Translations under genes and position numbers: made by a program
The notes under the pieces: model-generated
The model's input: only the letters and a program-made list of their open reading frames with translations
The model's database searches: none
Told to the model about the DNA's origin: nothing
Part shown: positions 53,930 through 64,000 of the stretch, one piece after another
Layout of the letters: each line of letters starts with the position of its first letter
How positions within the stretch are numbered: position 1 is the stretch's first letter
Source: Chalciporus piperatus
Taxonomy: Eukaryota > Basidiomycota > Agaricomycetes > Boletales > Boletaceae
Assembly (NCBI GenBank): GCA_038093975.1
Contig: JBBPTG010000044.1
Coordinates: forward strand, 1-64,000
DNA length: 64,000 bases
Reading direction: 5' to 3'

Positions 53930-56900
53930 TCAGAGTACATCCACCACCTCTGCACGAATGTCCCTCAACGAAGTAACGTGACATCCAAGACCCGAAACGA
54001 CGATCTCTTGCTCAGCAGCGACTCTCCTGAATTCACCATCTGGTTGTCGTAAGAGTAACAGTGCGCTGAAGGATCGTCCGAGATGGGCAATCAGCTGGAA
54101 CGCTCGGGTGTATGCATCTGGTCGAGCTGGAGGAACCAAATTCGATGGGGAGGAGAGCCCGGATTCCGAGTCAACCTCCATGTCTACATCGCTGTCCAGT
54201 TCCGTGATGGAGTCGATATCTGACTCCAACTCGTCTTCCCAGTGCACCTCGCTATGAGGCCCTCGAACGTCACGTATCCAGGGGTGTACGAATACGAGCT
54301 GCTGAGGCTGATCGAGTGGGATTGAGTCCGTTGTCACGAACTCAACTTTGCCAAGCCCAGAAACCTTGGCACGATAAACATTCGCTCGGTGACGAATGAT
54401 GCTTTTGACACGGAAGCTGACGCACGGAAGATGGAGACGACGACTAGCGAAGCGTGCTGGTGGTAAACGGGTGATCTGATTGTAAATCTCAAGAGCCTGT
54501 CCTTCCGGTAGTGAGGTCCGTAGGTTTGCAACCCGCCTTTCCATCTCGCCTTGTGGAATGGATAGTGGAGTAAATGGTGATTGACTGTAGACGGCGAGGG
54601 AGGCAGGGAGGCAGCTGTTGAACGAGGATGACTTTCCGTACCATGCAAGCACGGTCACGCCCCCCGAACGAGCGAAGATCTCCTGCAAAAGGTTGCCGAG
54701 GGCAGCCTCCCGTTCTCCATAGTGTGGCCTGATGTCACTCTTGAAGATGCTAATGAGGGAGTACGCAATGTCCTCCTCGATTGTGGCATTGCGAGTAGAA
54801 GCTAACCGAAGTCCATCGCGTACCCCAAAATCGTCCGGACGAAACGAGAGGATTGTCTCGGAAGGGATTTGGATGGCGTTTGATAGTTCCCGCATGATGT
54901 CAGGTGATTCCTTGTGGTTGGAACGTGTGTCACTGAGGTATGCATTCCATTCAGAATCGTAAAAGCGAATGACCTTCGGCGCAAGCAGTTCTTGTATAGT
55001 CCAGGCCCGCGTCATCCATAGGCTGCGGGGAAGGTCACCGAGCTTCGACGGGGACAGCACGCCAGCAAGCAGTACCAGCGTTGCCGCGGAATCCTTGTAC
55101 CATTTGTACATGGATGTGATGGATTGGTTCAGGATGGAGCTGGTCAGTTTGTCGATACAGCAGGTATCACTCCAGGCCCAGCGGTAACCCTCTTCCCGGA
55201 CCTTCTTGCAGAACTTTTGTAACTTGTCGTTTAGGGGTTTGGTGCTATCGAGGCGCCACACGGACTCGACAAGGTTGACGTCCTGAAAAGATGGTTCTTT
55301 GCCCTCCCAGACATGGGAGAGCATGACGTAGCTGAAATAGTCCGCAATAGTTCGCGTGATCCGTCCAAGGTCAATCTCCGTCGTCATGGAGGAAACGAGC
55401 TCCTTGAAAGCTAGATCGACCTTAAACATACTGGCTCGCTTTGACGCATCGCAGAGACAGCCTGTTGTTACATCGATGAGGACGAAGGGGCATAAGTTAG
55501 AGATCTTGCGAAGTGTCTCATCTATCGCCGCGATCGTCTGGGAAGGCGAAATATAGGTTTGACGCAGTTCTTAAGATACGTTAACCTATGCCCTCTTTTG
55601 ATTGAAAGCTGATACATACGAGAAATCTCTGGAAGAGGGGAGCTTTCGATCGCAGAGAGCATGCTGCAATACGCCTCAATCGCTTCATCATATCGTTGAG
55701 TGCCATGAAGTGCAACATATCTCCTCTCGTATCCCCAAGGACATGAAGGATCCAGTCTAATCGTCTATGAAGGCGAAGTTCGGTATCATCCGATAAAACG
55801 TATTGCAGCCCTTACCTCATTTGCATCTTGTAGGGCTGCCTCCCACAATACAGATGCTGCTCGAACCCTGCTCCGCTTGATAAGAAGATTTGCAGGGTTC
55901 GGCGGATTGAGTGACAAGGCAGCTGTGTACTGTGCAATTGCCTCGGTGTGTTTCGCCGCCTCAGACGCTTCGTCTCCCATGTTCGCGCACTCGGCAAGAC
56001 ATCGTTTCGTGAACGCTAACCGGGAATTTCATACGCGTTAACTATATTCATGGCATCGTCTTACCTGCGACCCAGTCTCCGTTAGCTTTGTTTGTTTCTG
56101 TTTGCTTGGCGGTTGTGCAGGTCATCTTCGAGAGTATACTCGCTGCCTTCATCGGTTTCCCGCTCGTGCATAAGGCTTCGCAGAGGCGCTGGTGAAAGCC
56201 GAAATCTTCTCCATCGAAGCTCCTGCCAAATATCTTTGGAGTCCAAGAGTAAGCATAGATCGGAGCGGTGTTTACAGAATCAAAGTTACTCACGAGCGAG
56301 ATCGTTACTAGGTAAGAATTTCTCTGTGTAGGAGCTCGCAGGCGCGTGCGCTGGAATGACTCTACCGCATTTTGGTAGTCTCCTACATTCAGGTGCATGA
56401 TTTCAAGAACCTGCAAAAAAGCATTAGGGGAAATCGTAGACAACTTGGGTCATGATACTCATACCCTAGCAAAAGAGTGTGTTGTGTCGTCATCCTTTGT
56501 AGGGATCAGGTCAAACACGCGCGATATTGCATCCTCGTGTTTTCCAGTCATGAACAAAAGGATGGACTGTGCGAAAAGTCGGTCAACAGCATTAGGGACC
56601 AAACATTCCCAGCACGCACCTTTAGGAGCAAAAGAAACCGGTTGTCGTTTGGATTACAGTCTCGAAATGAGAGGTCGAAGCTCCACAGAGCCTTTTCATG
56701 TTGTCCTTGGCCAAAGAGTGCGAGTGCGTGAGCAATATGTCCAACGGGCGATGGCTCAATTTGTAGAGACTATCATAGGTATGAGCGCGTACGAGCATGT
56801 GCAAGTCAACAATTTTACCTTTTTAGCGTCGTCAATTGACGCGTTCCATTCCCTTAAATGTGCTCGCACCAGAGCACGATTCGCGAGCGCGTGATGGGTC

Positions 56901-57990
56901 GGAGACCGCAAGATCTCTTCCGACAGTATCGCTTCAGCGTTTGTAAAGTTCTCTTGCGTCCATGTTTCGAATGCCGGGACACTAACATGCATTAGCGGGG
57001 GCTGCGAAGCAGGCCATATACAAATCGGATGAGAAGCACAGAGGAAGTCGGAAAAAGCATGATCGAAATCAGAGATCCGAAAGTCGCAAGTCAAAAAACA
57101 CTTACATCATGCGCGAAGTAGGATTTGGGGAACGCATCGCAGAGAGTATGAACTGAGAGCCTCTTCTTGTCTGTTCCGCACACCAGATTCATCCCATCCC
57201 GTGAAAGGGCAATGCATTGAACGATCCCAGCGTGTTCAATGACAGGACCGATTTGCTTATGCGAAGCTGCGTCCCAGAACGAGACAGACGAACCTGAGGA
57301 ACATGCAATCAACGTCCCACTGGTTGCAATAGACGTTCGGTCGCTGGTGCTGTGGATTGTCCAGCAGGAAATGGCAGAGGTTGATACGTTGAGAGCTGTG
57401 ATTTTACCGGGCGATACAGCGAAGAGCTCCCAGCCATCAGTGGACCAGGCAAGAGGCGTACTTGGGTGTCGAGCGATTGGAATGGGGATACTGAACAACT
57501 GGTCGCCAGTGGAAATATCAAAGACACGAACTCCGCGATGGACCGTAGCAGTGGCCAATTTGAAGCGGTCACTTCCTGGCGAGAACTTGACCCCGTTGAC
57601 GTAGCTGTCGTGCTGGATGGGACCGACCAGGCGCTGTCCAGACGTGATGTTGAAGACCTGTACTGTTTTGTCGTCTGATCCAGATGCGAACGTCTCTGAA
57701 TCGCCAGACACATCAATTGCCGACACCCAACTTGTATGCTCTGTCACCTCGACGACTTTGGCGTCAGTCGTCGCATCCCAAACCACCACCCTTCGACACT
57801 CTCCAGTAACTATCCATTTGCCGTCTTTTGACACAGACACTGCATAGACAGCGCTGCTAGCCTTGGTCGTCGTACCTTCCCGAGTGTCTCCAATCTGCCA
57901 TCGTCGGAGCACACTTTCCTGGCTCCCGCACACGATATGCTGCTCGTGGTCTAGCAAGGCCACTGAGAGTATATTGTGACCATCAGTCGC
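53930..57990 (-). CDS. WD40-TPR-HET protein, candidate allorecognition/cell-death factor
   Basis: On the minus strand the first large exon (about 57990-57103) has WD40 repeats: HIVCGSQESVLRRWQIGD, GKWIVTGECRRVVVWDATT, FASGSDDKTVQVFNITSGQR, IACSSGSSVSFWDAASHKQI. TPR-like exons follow (PPLMHVSVPAFETW, HHALANRALVRAHLREWNAS; VGDYQNAVESFQRTR; KHTEAIAQYTAALSLNPPNP). The long 3' exon then carries the HET domain: YVMLSHVWEGKEPSFQDV, WAWSDTCCIDK, SMYKWYKDSAATLVLL and SLWMTRAWTIQELLAPKVIR. The C-terminal domain follows (GNLLQEIFARSGGVTVLAWY, RLHLPCVSFRVKS, ending AEVVDVL). HET domains trigger incompatibility cell death in fungi and WD40 arrays often act as sensors. Copies at 3999-5373 and 6413-8860 show the same order without HET, supporting a single gene. 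The exact start codon is unclear: the frame enters at about AKEIATDGHNILSVALLDH, so a short upstream exon is likely. Confidence 0.8.
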
Positions 57991-58389
57991 TATTTCTTTG
58001 GCGCAGCCTTCTTGGTTTCATGTCAACACCGCAGGTTCAGCCTGTATGACCGCCCTCACGCACCTTTCGAACCCAGAAGGCCCATAACACAGGAGACGCT
58101 GGAAGCTTTGCAGAATGCTGTTATCGGCTCTATGCAATTCACACAGACCTGCACCTCGTGTTCTTCGGGCGCTCACATGGGACTAAATAGGCTTCCCTCA
58201 ACAGACGTCTGACCACAGCAAGTCAGCTGAAATTGGCTTACAGGAACCGAGCTATCGTGGCATAGGTCGTACAAGCTCCGTCACCCGTGCAGGTATGTAG
58301 TCGCTTCCCACACAGCTTCCTCTCATTGAAGTTTCCGTTGGCAATCTCTGTGTCCAGTCACGTCTTATCCTTGCTTTCTGTGTGCTGAG

Positions 58390-59816
58390 ATGTCTGGATC
58401 TCTGCCAAGCTATCGGTCTCCGCAGGACGTATATGCGAGACACTTGGTGTCACACCGTGGATATCCCTTGTGGACTCCTGAGCCCGAAAGCCATCTCCCA
58501 GATGAATACCAAAGCGGAGGGCTCAAGATCGGCGATGTGGGAGTCATTGTTCCCGGGGAGGGCAGTTTCGATGTGCTTTTCAACATCTGTTTACCGCCTA
58601 ACCATCCGTTGCACGGAGATTATGGTGTTCCTGACAACTTCGAGCCCGTTACTCTTCGCAGGATGGATATCTCTATCAACCAGGATGCAGAGGATCCTGA
58701 CTGCGTTATTTCTACCTCTTCCGCGACACTAATGGAAGTCAACCCCGTCGAAGGCCTGTGAGTCGTTCTCTGTTTCGTTGAAAACATTATCGAGACGTCC
58801 TAACTTGAAACTCACTCTGATCACGCAGATCCGACTACAGATTTCGTCTCTCGTCTAGTGAAGGCGCGCTTCTCATCCTCCCACAAGGTGCCAGTCGTCA
58901 TATGCTACGGAATCACCAACGATTCGGACAGTATGCATCGACCCATGCACCAGAATGGTACAGGTTTGCAAGGGATGTTACCGGTCGTAGCCTTGCCAAC
59001 GACTCCCTCTATCTGATTACTGGTTTTTACAAAGCACGCTCGTGGTCACTTGCATCTTTTCAGGAGGTCGCAGGTACCGGAGACTTTGCTGCCCAATTCA
59101 GGGTGGCTCATGTGGAGGGAGGAAGTGTTGTTGGCGCCAATGCTTGGAGTACTACACGCGCATTGGATAAGCGTGTCGGCCCTAGGAGATACAACGGAAG
59201 AGACAATCAATCCGTATATATCCAAGGCTTCAAAATTGCGATCACGGACGAGCCACTAGGCAAGAAGCGTGTTCAAGTCGCTGCAGATTTTCCCTCAGTT
59301 AAAGCACAACATGAAGTCTTCACTAATATCATAGAGACTCCTGAAGAACACGATGAGGTTGCGGCCTCAAACCAAATAATCCAAACTGGCTCAGCAAACC
59401 AGGGTCAACGATATCTGCGGGAGAAAGTATCCATCCAACACATACCACAAGTCTCCCAGGTCCGTTATTGCACCACTGATTGTTATATGTCCAGGAACTG
59501 ATGGAGTTATTAGCCGTTCCATCCATCTGATCGTATTAATCGGTATCTGTTGGAAAAGGTTATTATCACGTCCATGCCATAGCAAATAGTGTTCTGAGAA
59601 ATACTAGGAACGCTCTGCAACAGTTGCTATCACGCATGATAGTCAGTGGACTACATTGCTCGAACATGTGCGTCTGAGTTCTTGTCATTGGCCAAGCCCT
59701 GGAAATTGACCATTGTGGTTTAGGAACTCCTAGACCCCATAGCCTTCGCAGACGGAGATCGGCTGAAGAAAATACTGTCTGAAAAGTATTATGTTGTCTT
59801 GCGGAACAGTTGGTGA
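58390..59816 (+). CDS. Unnamed agaricomycete-family protein (copy A)
   Basis: Four exons fit: 58390-58757, 58829-59459, 59608-59667 and 59724-59816, totalling 383 residues. The N-terminus reads MSGSLPSYRSPQDVYARHLV and SHRGYPLWTPEPESHLPDEY, then GLKIGDVGVIVPGEGSFDVL. The second part has SSEGALLILPQGASRHMLRN, SLYLITGFYKARSWSLASFQ and GFKIAITDEPLGKKRV. The end reads VAITHDSQWTTLLEHELLDP. I know this as a recurrent protein type in mushroom genomes but can give it no function; no catalytic motif, signal peptide or membrane segment is seen. A tandem, decayed relative follows at 61793-64000 and includes the upstream region (58000-58380 resembles 61381-61790). The promoter side is shared with the divergent HET gene, about 400 bp away. 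Confidence 0.78.
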
Positions 59817-59955
59817 TTTCGTTGGTGTGGCATCGTCGATTCTGACTCTGGCTAGGTGTTGCCTACCTGCAGGAGAAAGGTGGAATTGAGCGAAAGGTGG
59901 GTTACTCATAAGGACTCCTCCAATGCCTTTTGCTAACCATTAGTCTGTCTGCCAC

Positions 59956-60824
59956 ATGATGAAGGAGTCGACCAATCTCAAACACGGCATGCCTACCCGT
60001 GGTCTTGTCATACGGCGGCATGAAAAATATTACCTCACGGGTGGTAACGTTTTTTTCCTGGTGTGTCCTATTGTGAAGTCAATCTATATTGGGGCACTCA
60101 GTGATGCGTAGGTGGAAGGTACTCTCTTTCGTATCCACAGATACTTTTTCGAGCGAGAGTCAAAGATCTTTCGAGCTGCTCTCAGTGATGGAGCAGGCAG
60201 CTCAGCCGATCAGCCACTTCTGATTAATGATGTCAAAAGTGAAGAGTTTGCTCAATTCATCTGGGTATGGTATGATCCGTGAGTGCTGGTTTACTTTGAT
60301 ATTTAAAGCACTGAACGGCGCATTTACATGGCTTACGCAGATATTACTCTCGTTCCAATCAAGGAAAAGATGCTTGGATCACCATATGTCGCCTTGCCAC
60401 CCGATGGGAATTCCCGCAGGTTATAAGGTTGGCGACAAGTCACCTCGAAAAACTACACCTTCCACCGATCGAGAAAATTGTCACCTACGAGAAATTTGGG
60501 TTAGACCCCAAGTTATTGGTGCCGTCCTACATGGCACTCTGCAAGCGTCCCACCCTCCCTTCTCCTGATGAATCAGCACTGCTCACCGTGGGGAAAGTGC
60601 TGAAGATTGCAGATATTCGTGAACGGGCATTCATCAAAGCCGTCGACAATGGCTATGAAAACCCAACAATCACAAGTGTTCCGGACGATGTTCTGCGGTC
60701 AATTGTCGAAGAGCTATTCATAGCAACCCCCCAGTCAGATTACGGAACTAGCATCAAAGCATCAATGAACACTCCCGAGTCTCCAGTAGACCTCGTCAGC
60801 AGAGTCCCGACCAAATCGTTTTGA
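59956..60824 (+). CDS. BTB/POZ domain protein
   Basis: Three exons fit: 59956-60060, 60112-60278 and 60341-60824, giving 251 residues. Motifs are RRHEKYYLTGGNVFFLVEGT, LFRIHRYFFERESKIFRAAL, LLINDVKSEEFAQFIWVWYD and ICRLATRWEFPQVIRLATSH, then EKIVTYEKFGLDPKLLVPSY. This is the BTB fold plus the helical tail found in the large agaricomycete BTB family, which is often involved in protein-protein contacts such as Cullin-3 binding. No partner domain is attached. It lies between the two tandem copies of the unnamed family, 140 bp after the end of copy A. Confidence 0.85.
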
Positions 60825-61379
60825 TAAATCGAGTTGAGTTGGAGCCTCTATTAGAAAACCTCACTCTAACCCTACATTTTGTGATAGACTTAGACTGCGG
60901 GCAGCAGCCGAAACAACTGCTGTTCAAGCTTGTCAAGCTGGATCCATTGTTTGTGTCGACTTGAAATTGAAAGTGCCCCAGTGTCAGGCATGCATTTCAT
61001 TAAGTTCTGCTAGGTGTAGTTAGTGCTTGTTTTGCCTTCGACGATGGACGATAATGAGTCTGAAAGTTGCGACTCCGAATATCTGAGTGAACTATCATGA
61101 GGGTGGCTAGGTGTGACTCGGTGTGACTTCGCTGGTGTTAACTTGTGATGCCCGAGGCATCCTCCCTCATCGCAAAAGAGACTAGTCGCCGTCCATGAAC
61201 TTTTGATCCAACGACTGTCTTCATCCGACTCTCGGGTCTACCTAGGGGCGACTACAGAGTCGGTGCGAATCCGATTCTTGAAACTCTGTTACTTGGCAAT
61301 TGAATATTTATGTTGATGGTCACCGTGCATCGACTCGGATTCTCGAATGTATTAAACTATCGACTCCACTGGCACATCG
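60825..61379. other. Intergenic region
   Basis: About 550 bp with no supported gene. From about 61380 the sequence becomes a copy of 58000-58380, marking the left edge of the tandem duplication. Confidence 0.5.
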
Positions 61380-61792
61380 TCGCTATTTCTTTACTAGCGC
61401 AGCGTTCTTGGCATCACGTTAACACTCCAGGTTCAGCTTGATATCTGACACCCATCACGCACCTCTCGAACCCAGTACTTAGGCCAATAACACAGGAGAC
61501 GCTGGAAGCTCCCTGAGAAATCAGATTATTGAAGGTGGTTTCCCCGCGGTGCGTCTAGCATACATCACAGTGATGCTTCCTGTTATCGGTTTTATTGATC
61601 AATTCAGACATGAAGCTCGTGTTCTTCGGGCGCTTCAAGTTACAGGGAAGTATATTTCTGGCCACAGACAGTCAGCTGACTTGGACTGAGCCGTGCAGGC
61701 AAAGGACGCATGACATCCACCGCATTGCAGGTTCCCACACAGTCCTGGGCCCACATCTGTTCATTCTTGGCCTTACTATCTACGTAGCTGGG

Positions 61793-64000
61793 ATACCTGA
61801 ATCTCTGCAGAGCTACAAGTCTCCACAAGACGTGTATGCCAGATACTTGATCTCTCATCGCGGATATCCTCTGTGGATTCCAGAGCCCAACGGTCAGCTC
61901 CCTGACGATTATCTCGACGACGGCCTCAGGATTGGGGATGTGGGCGTTGTTGCTGAGGATGGCAGTTTTGACCTGCTTTTCAACATACTAGTTTTCACCC
62001 ATTGTGCCTTTGGCACAGGCTATGTGAGATAAATTTATTTATTTCGTCAGAGTATAATAAAAGTTGGTTTTTTTTACACACATAAGTATCAGTAATCCAG
62101 TAAACCCTACATTTAATTGATCAGAACTCAGAGGAAATGCACTGGCAACCTTTCAGATTTCTTGGATTGTACATTTGGAAAGTGCAATATATATATATGA
62201 CATCCATGATTCAGCACAAATCTCTATCGGGAACCTCCTTCAGCTCACGATACATATACCCCGCTACCGCTCGTAGAGATAGCCAGTCTTTCTTGTACAT
62301 GTACTTCGTAGTCCTTGTATAGAGTGTGGTCCTGTTCTGTTCGCCCGCCCATCTCAGTGTTTCCCGCTGTTGGCCACGGCAGGCTTCCAATGTACTCATA
62401 TTTTCTCCTACTGCCTTTTTATCTCAGGGGCTTGCAGAGGGGTCAGGGTCATAGAACACATGCAATATGATATTATGAAACAGAGAATACAGTGACTGAC
62501 CCCCCAGGATGAGTAGGTACTTACGATATTCACATTTTTCACTGTATAAGAGGGGGCTGGTGCTATATGAGTGCTCGAGACAGCCCCCAAAAGGATTGTG
62601 CTGTGTAGTTCCAGAATCCGAGTCGTGCTGTGCAGTTGCAGTACGCGAAAGTCCGAGAAAGGAAAAACCACATGGTTTGGGCCTTTGCCGACGCAAGCGG
62701 CATAAGCGCCGTAAGCGGAGCAAGCGCGAGAGGCGTCGGGTAGGTCACGTGCTTTTTTCGTCGTGCGTTAGTTATTTGATTATTTGATGGTTACGGCGTA
62801 CCTGACGGCTTTGAGCCCATCACTCTCCGCAAGTCGGACGTTGCCATCGTCCGCTTTGCTGAGGATCCGGGCTGCGTTATTTCAACCTCTTCCGTGACGC
62901 AAATGGAGGTTAATCCCGTTGAAGGACGGTGAGCTCTCCAAATCTTTGGCCGGCGATAAAGCTGAAAATGTTGCCGTAAGGTCGGACTACAGATTTAGTC
63001 TCTCCTCCAGTGAGGGCGCGTTGCTCATCCTTCCACAAGGTGCCAGCCGGCATTCGCTCCGCAATTACCGGGTGGTTGGAGAGTACGCAGCGAAACACGC
63101 ACCGGAATGGTACAAGTTTGCCAGAGATGCTGCCGGGCGGCAGATCAGCAACGATTCCCTCTATTTGATCACAGGTTTCTTCAAAGCGCGCTCGTGGTCG
63201 CTTGCATCGTTCCAGGGAGCCCAAGGCACCGGAGACATTCCTGCGCTCTTCCAGGTGACACAGGTCGAGGACGGCAACATCGTTGGTGCTTACACTTGGA
63301 GTACTACGCGCGCTATAGATAAGCGTGTCGGGCCGACAGAATACAACGGAAAGGCTAACCAGGTAGTATATATCAGTGGCTTTAGGGTCGCAGTCACAGA
63401 CGAGGCATTAGGCAGGAAACGGATCGCAGTTACGACGGGTGTCCCCTCTGATAAGACACATCATGAAGAGTTCATTAACATCATAGAAGAATCCGAAGAC
63501 CGTTCTGAACACGCCAGCTCTGAGTCCACACGTACAGACCAGTCCTCAAGCCAGGGTGTTCAACATACGATTGGGCATGTTTCGATGCAACATATACCAC
63601 ACAGGTTGTCAGTGCGTAATGGATTTGCTGCAAATTTTTAGCGTGCGAAGACTTACAGGATTACTGCTAGCCTTTTCATACGTCCGATATCATCAATCGG
63701 TATCTGCTGCGCTCGGTTCGATCATATTTCACTTCACTGGGGAGGGTAGTTATCAATGATAGAATTCTGTTAGGACCGTTCCGCCAGGGTCGCAATTACG
63801 CACGACAGTCAGTGGACTACACTTCTCGAAAATGTGTGTTCTTTGTATTGTCGTCACTTTGAGCACTTACTGATCCTGTTGTAGGGACGATTGCACATTC
63901 AGGACTTTGCGGAGGAAGGTCATTTGGAGAGAATTCTGTCAGACGAGTATGTTGTCATCTCGCAGGACAGTCAGTACATTCGCCACTATATTTGTCCCGA
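61793..64000 (+). pseudogene. Decayed tandem copy B of the unnamed family, cut by the window end
   Basis: It aligns with copy A: KSPQDVYARYLISHRGYPLW, LRIGDVGVVAEDGSFDLLFN; then after an interruption GYGVPDGFEPITLRKSDVAI, SSSEGALLILPQGASRHSLR, SLYLITGFFKARSWSLASFQ, and VAITHDSQWTTLLEN, GRLHIQDFAEEGHLERILSD. Two lesions are visible. The start codon of copy A (ATGTCTGGATCTCTG) corresponds to ATACCTGAATCTCTG here (61793), so the ATG is lost. The coding frame is also broken between 61987 and about 62788 by unrelated sequence, with about 30 bp of coding DNA missing. Downstream exons remain open and spliced as in copy A (acceptor at 63773, then GACCGTTCC). It continues past the window. Confidence 0.75.
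61987..62788. mobile_element. ~800-bp insertion in copy B, type unknown
   Basis: Copy A passes directly from FNI to CLPPNHPLHGDYGVP; here about 800 bp intervene. The left part has a perfect hairpin TGTGCC-TTT-GGCACA (about 62006-62020) and AT-rich DNA. The right part is GC-rich with a repeating AAGCG/AAGCGGC word (62692-62735). No clear terminal repeats or coding frame were found, so a non-autonomous transposon is likely but unproven. Confidence 0.5.

Overview
The window looks like nuclear DNA of a basidiomycete fungus, most probably an agaricomycete. The evidence is genes cut by many introns of about 45-70 bp with GT...AG ends, a Plavaka-type transposase, a TPR-HET protein, an agaricomycete-style BTB protein, a tyrosine-kinase-like kinase with an HGDL catalytic loop, and a chromodomain Ty3/gypsy retroelement. 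No genus can be named from the sequence alone.

Positions 1-32 kb are a mobile-element landscape. Two related chimeric repeats (about 430-3998 and 15986-18326) carry scrambled pieces of host genes: ribosomal protein L4 in both, and the plasma-membrane H+-ATPase in the first. Each runs into a roughly 10-bp-period minisatellite and ends in the same small hairpin plus CTGA, like a Helitron 3' end. A third copy enters head-to-head at 1-425. The first element breaks a WD40/TPR/HET-family gene at 3999-5373, and a second, pseudogenised member lies at 6413-8860. A 64-bp inverted repeat (8941-9003 and 19710-19774) appears to frame an older element into which a 5'-truncated gypsy chromovirus (9508 to about 15985) and the second chimeric repeat are nested.

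A gene with an RTC4-like domain starts at 19856. Its seventh intron holds a whole 9.0-kb TIR transposon (22034-31056). That transposon has an intact ten-exon Plavaka transposase, a divergent accessory gene, and a cargo of captured fragments (shikimate-pathway EPSP synthase and L4-like pieces). The host gene resumes in frame at 31093.

From 32 to 39 kb there is a kinase fragment, one uncertain gene and long gene-poor stretches. From 39 to 61 kb the DNA is ordinary euchromatin: an MRN1-like four-RRM RNA-binding protein, an Rrn5-like Pol I factor, an intron-containing tRNA-Pro(CGG), a predicted kinase-DH-BAR-SH3 fusion, a cytochrome P450, a complete WD40-TPR-HET gene, a gene of an unnamed agaricomycete family, and a BTB/POZ gene. 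From 61.4 kb to the end is a decayed tandem copy of the unnamed-family gene, missing its start codon and interrupted by an insertion of about 800 bp.
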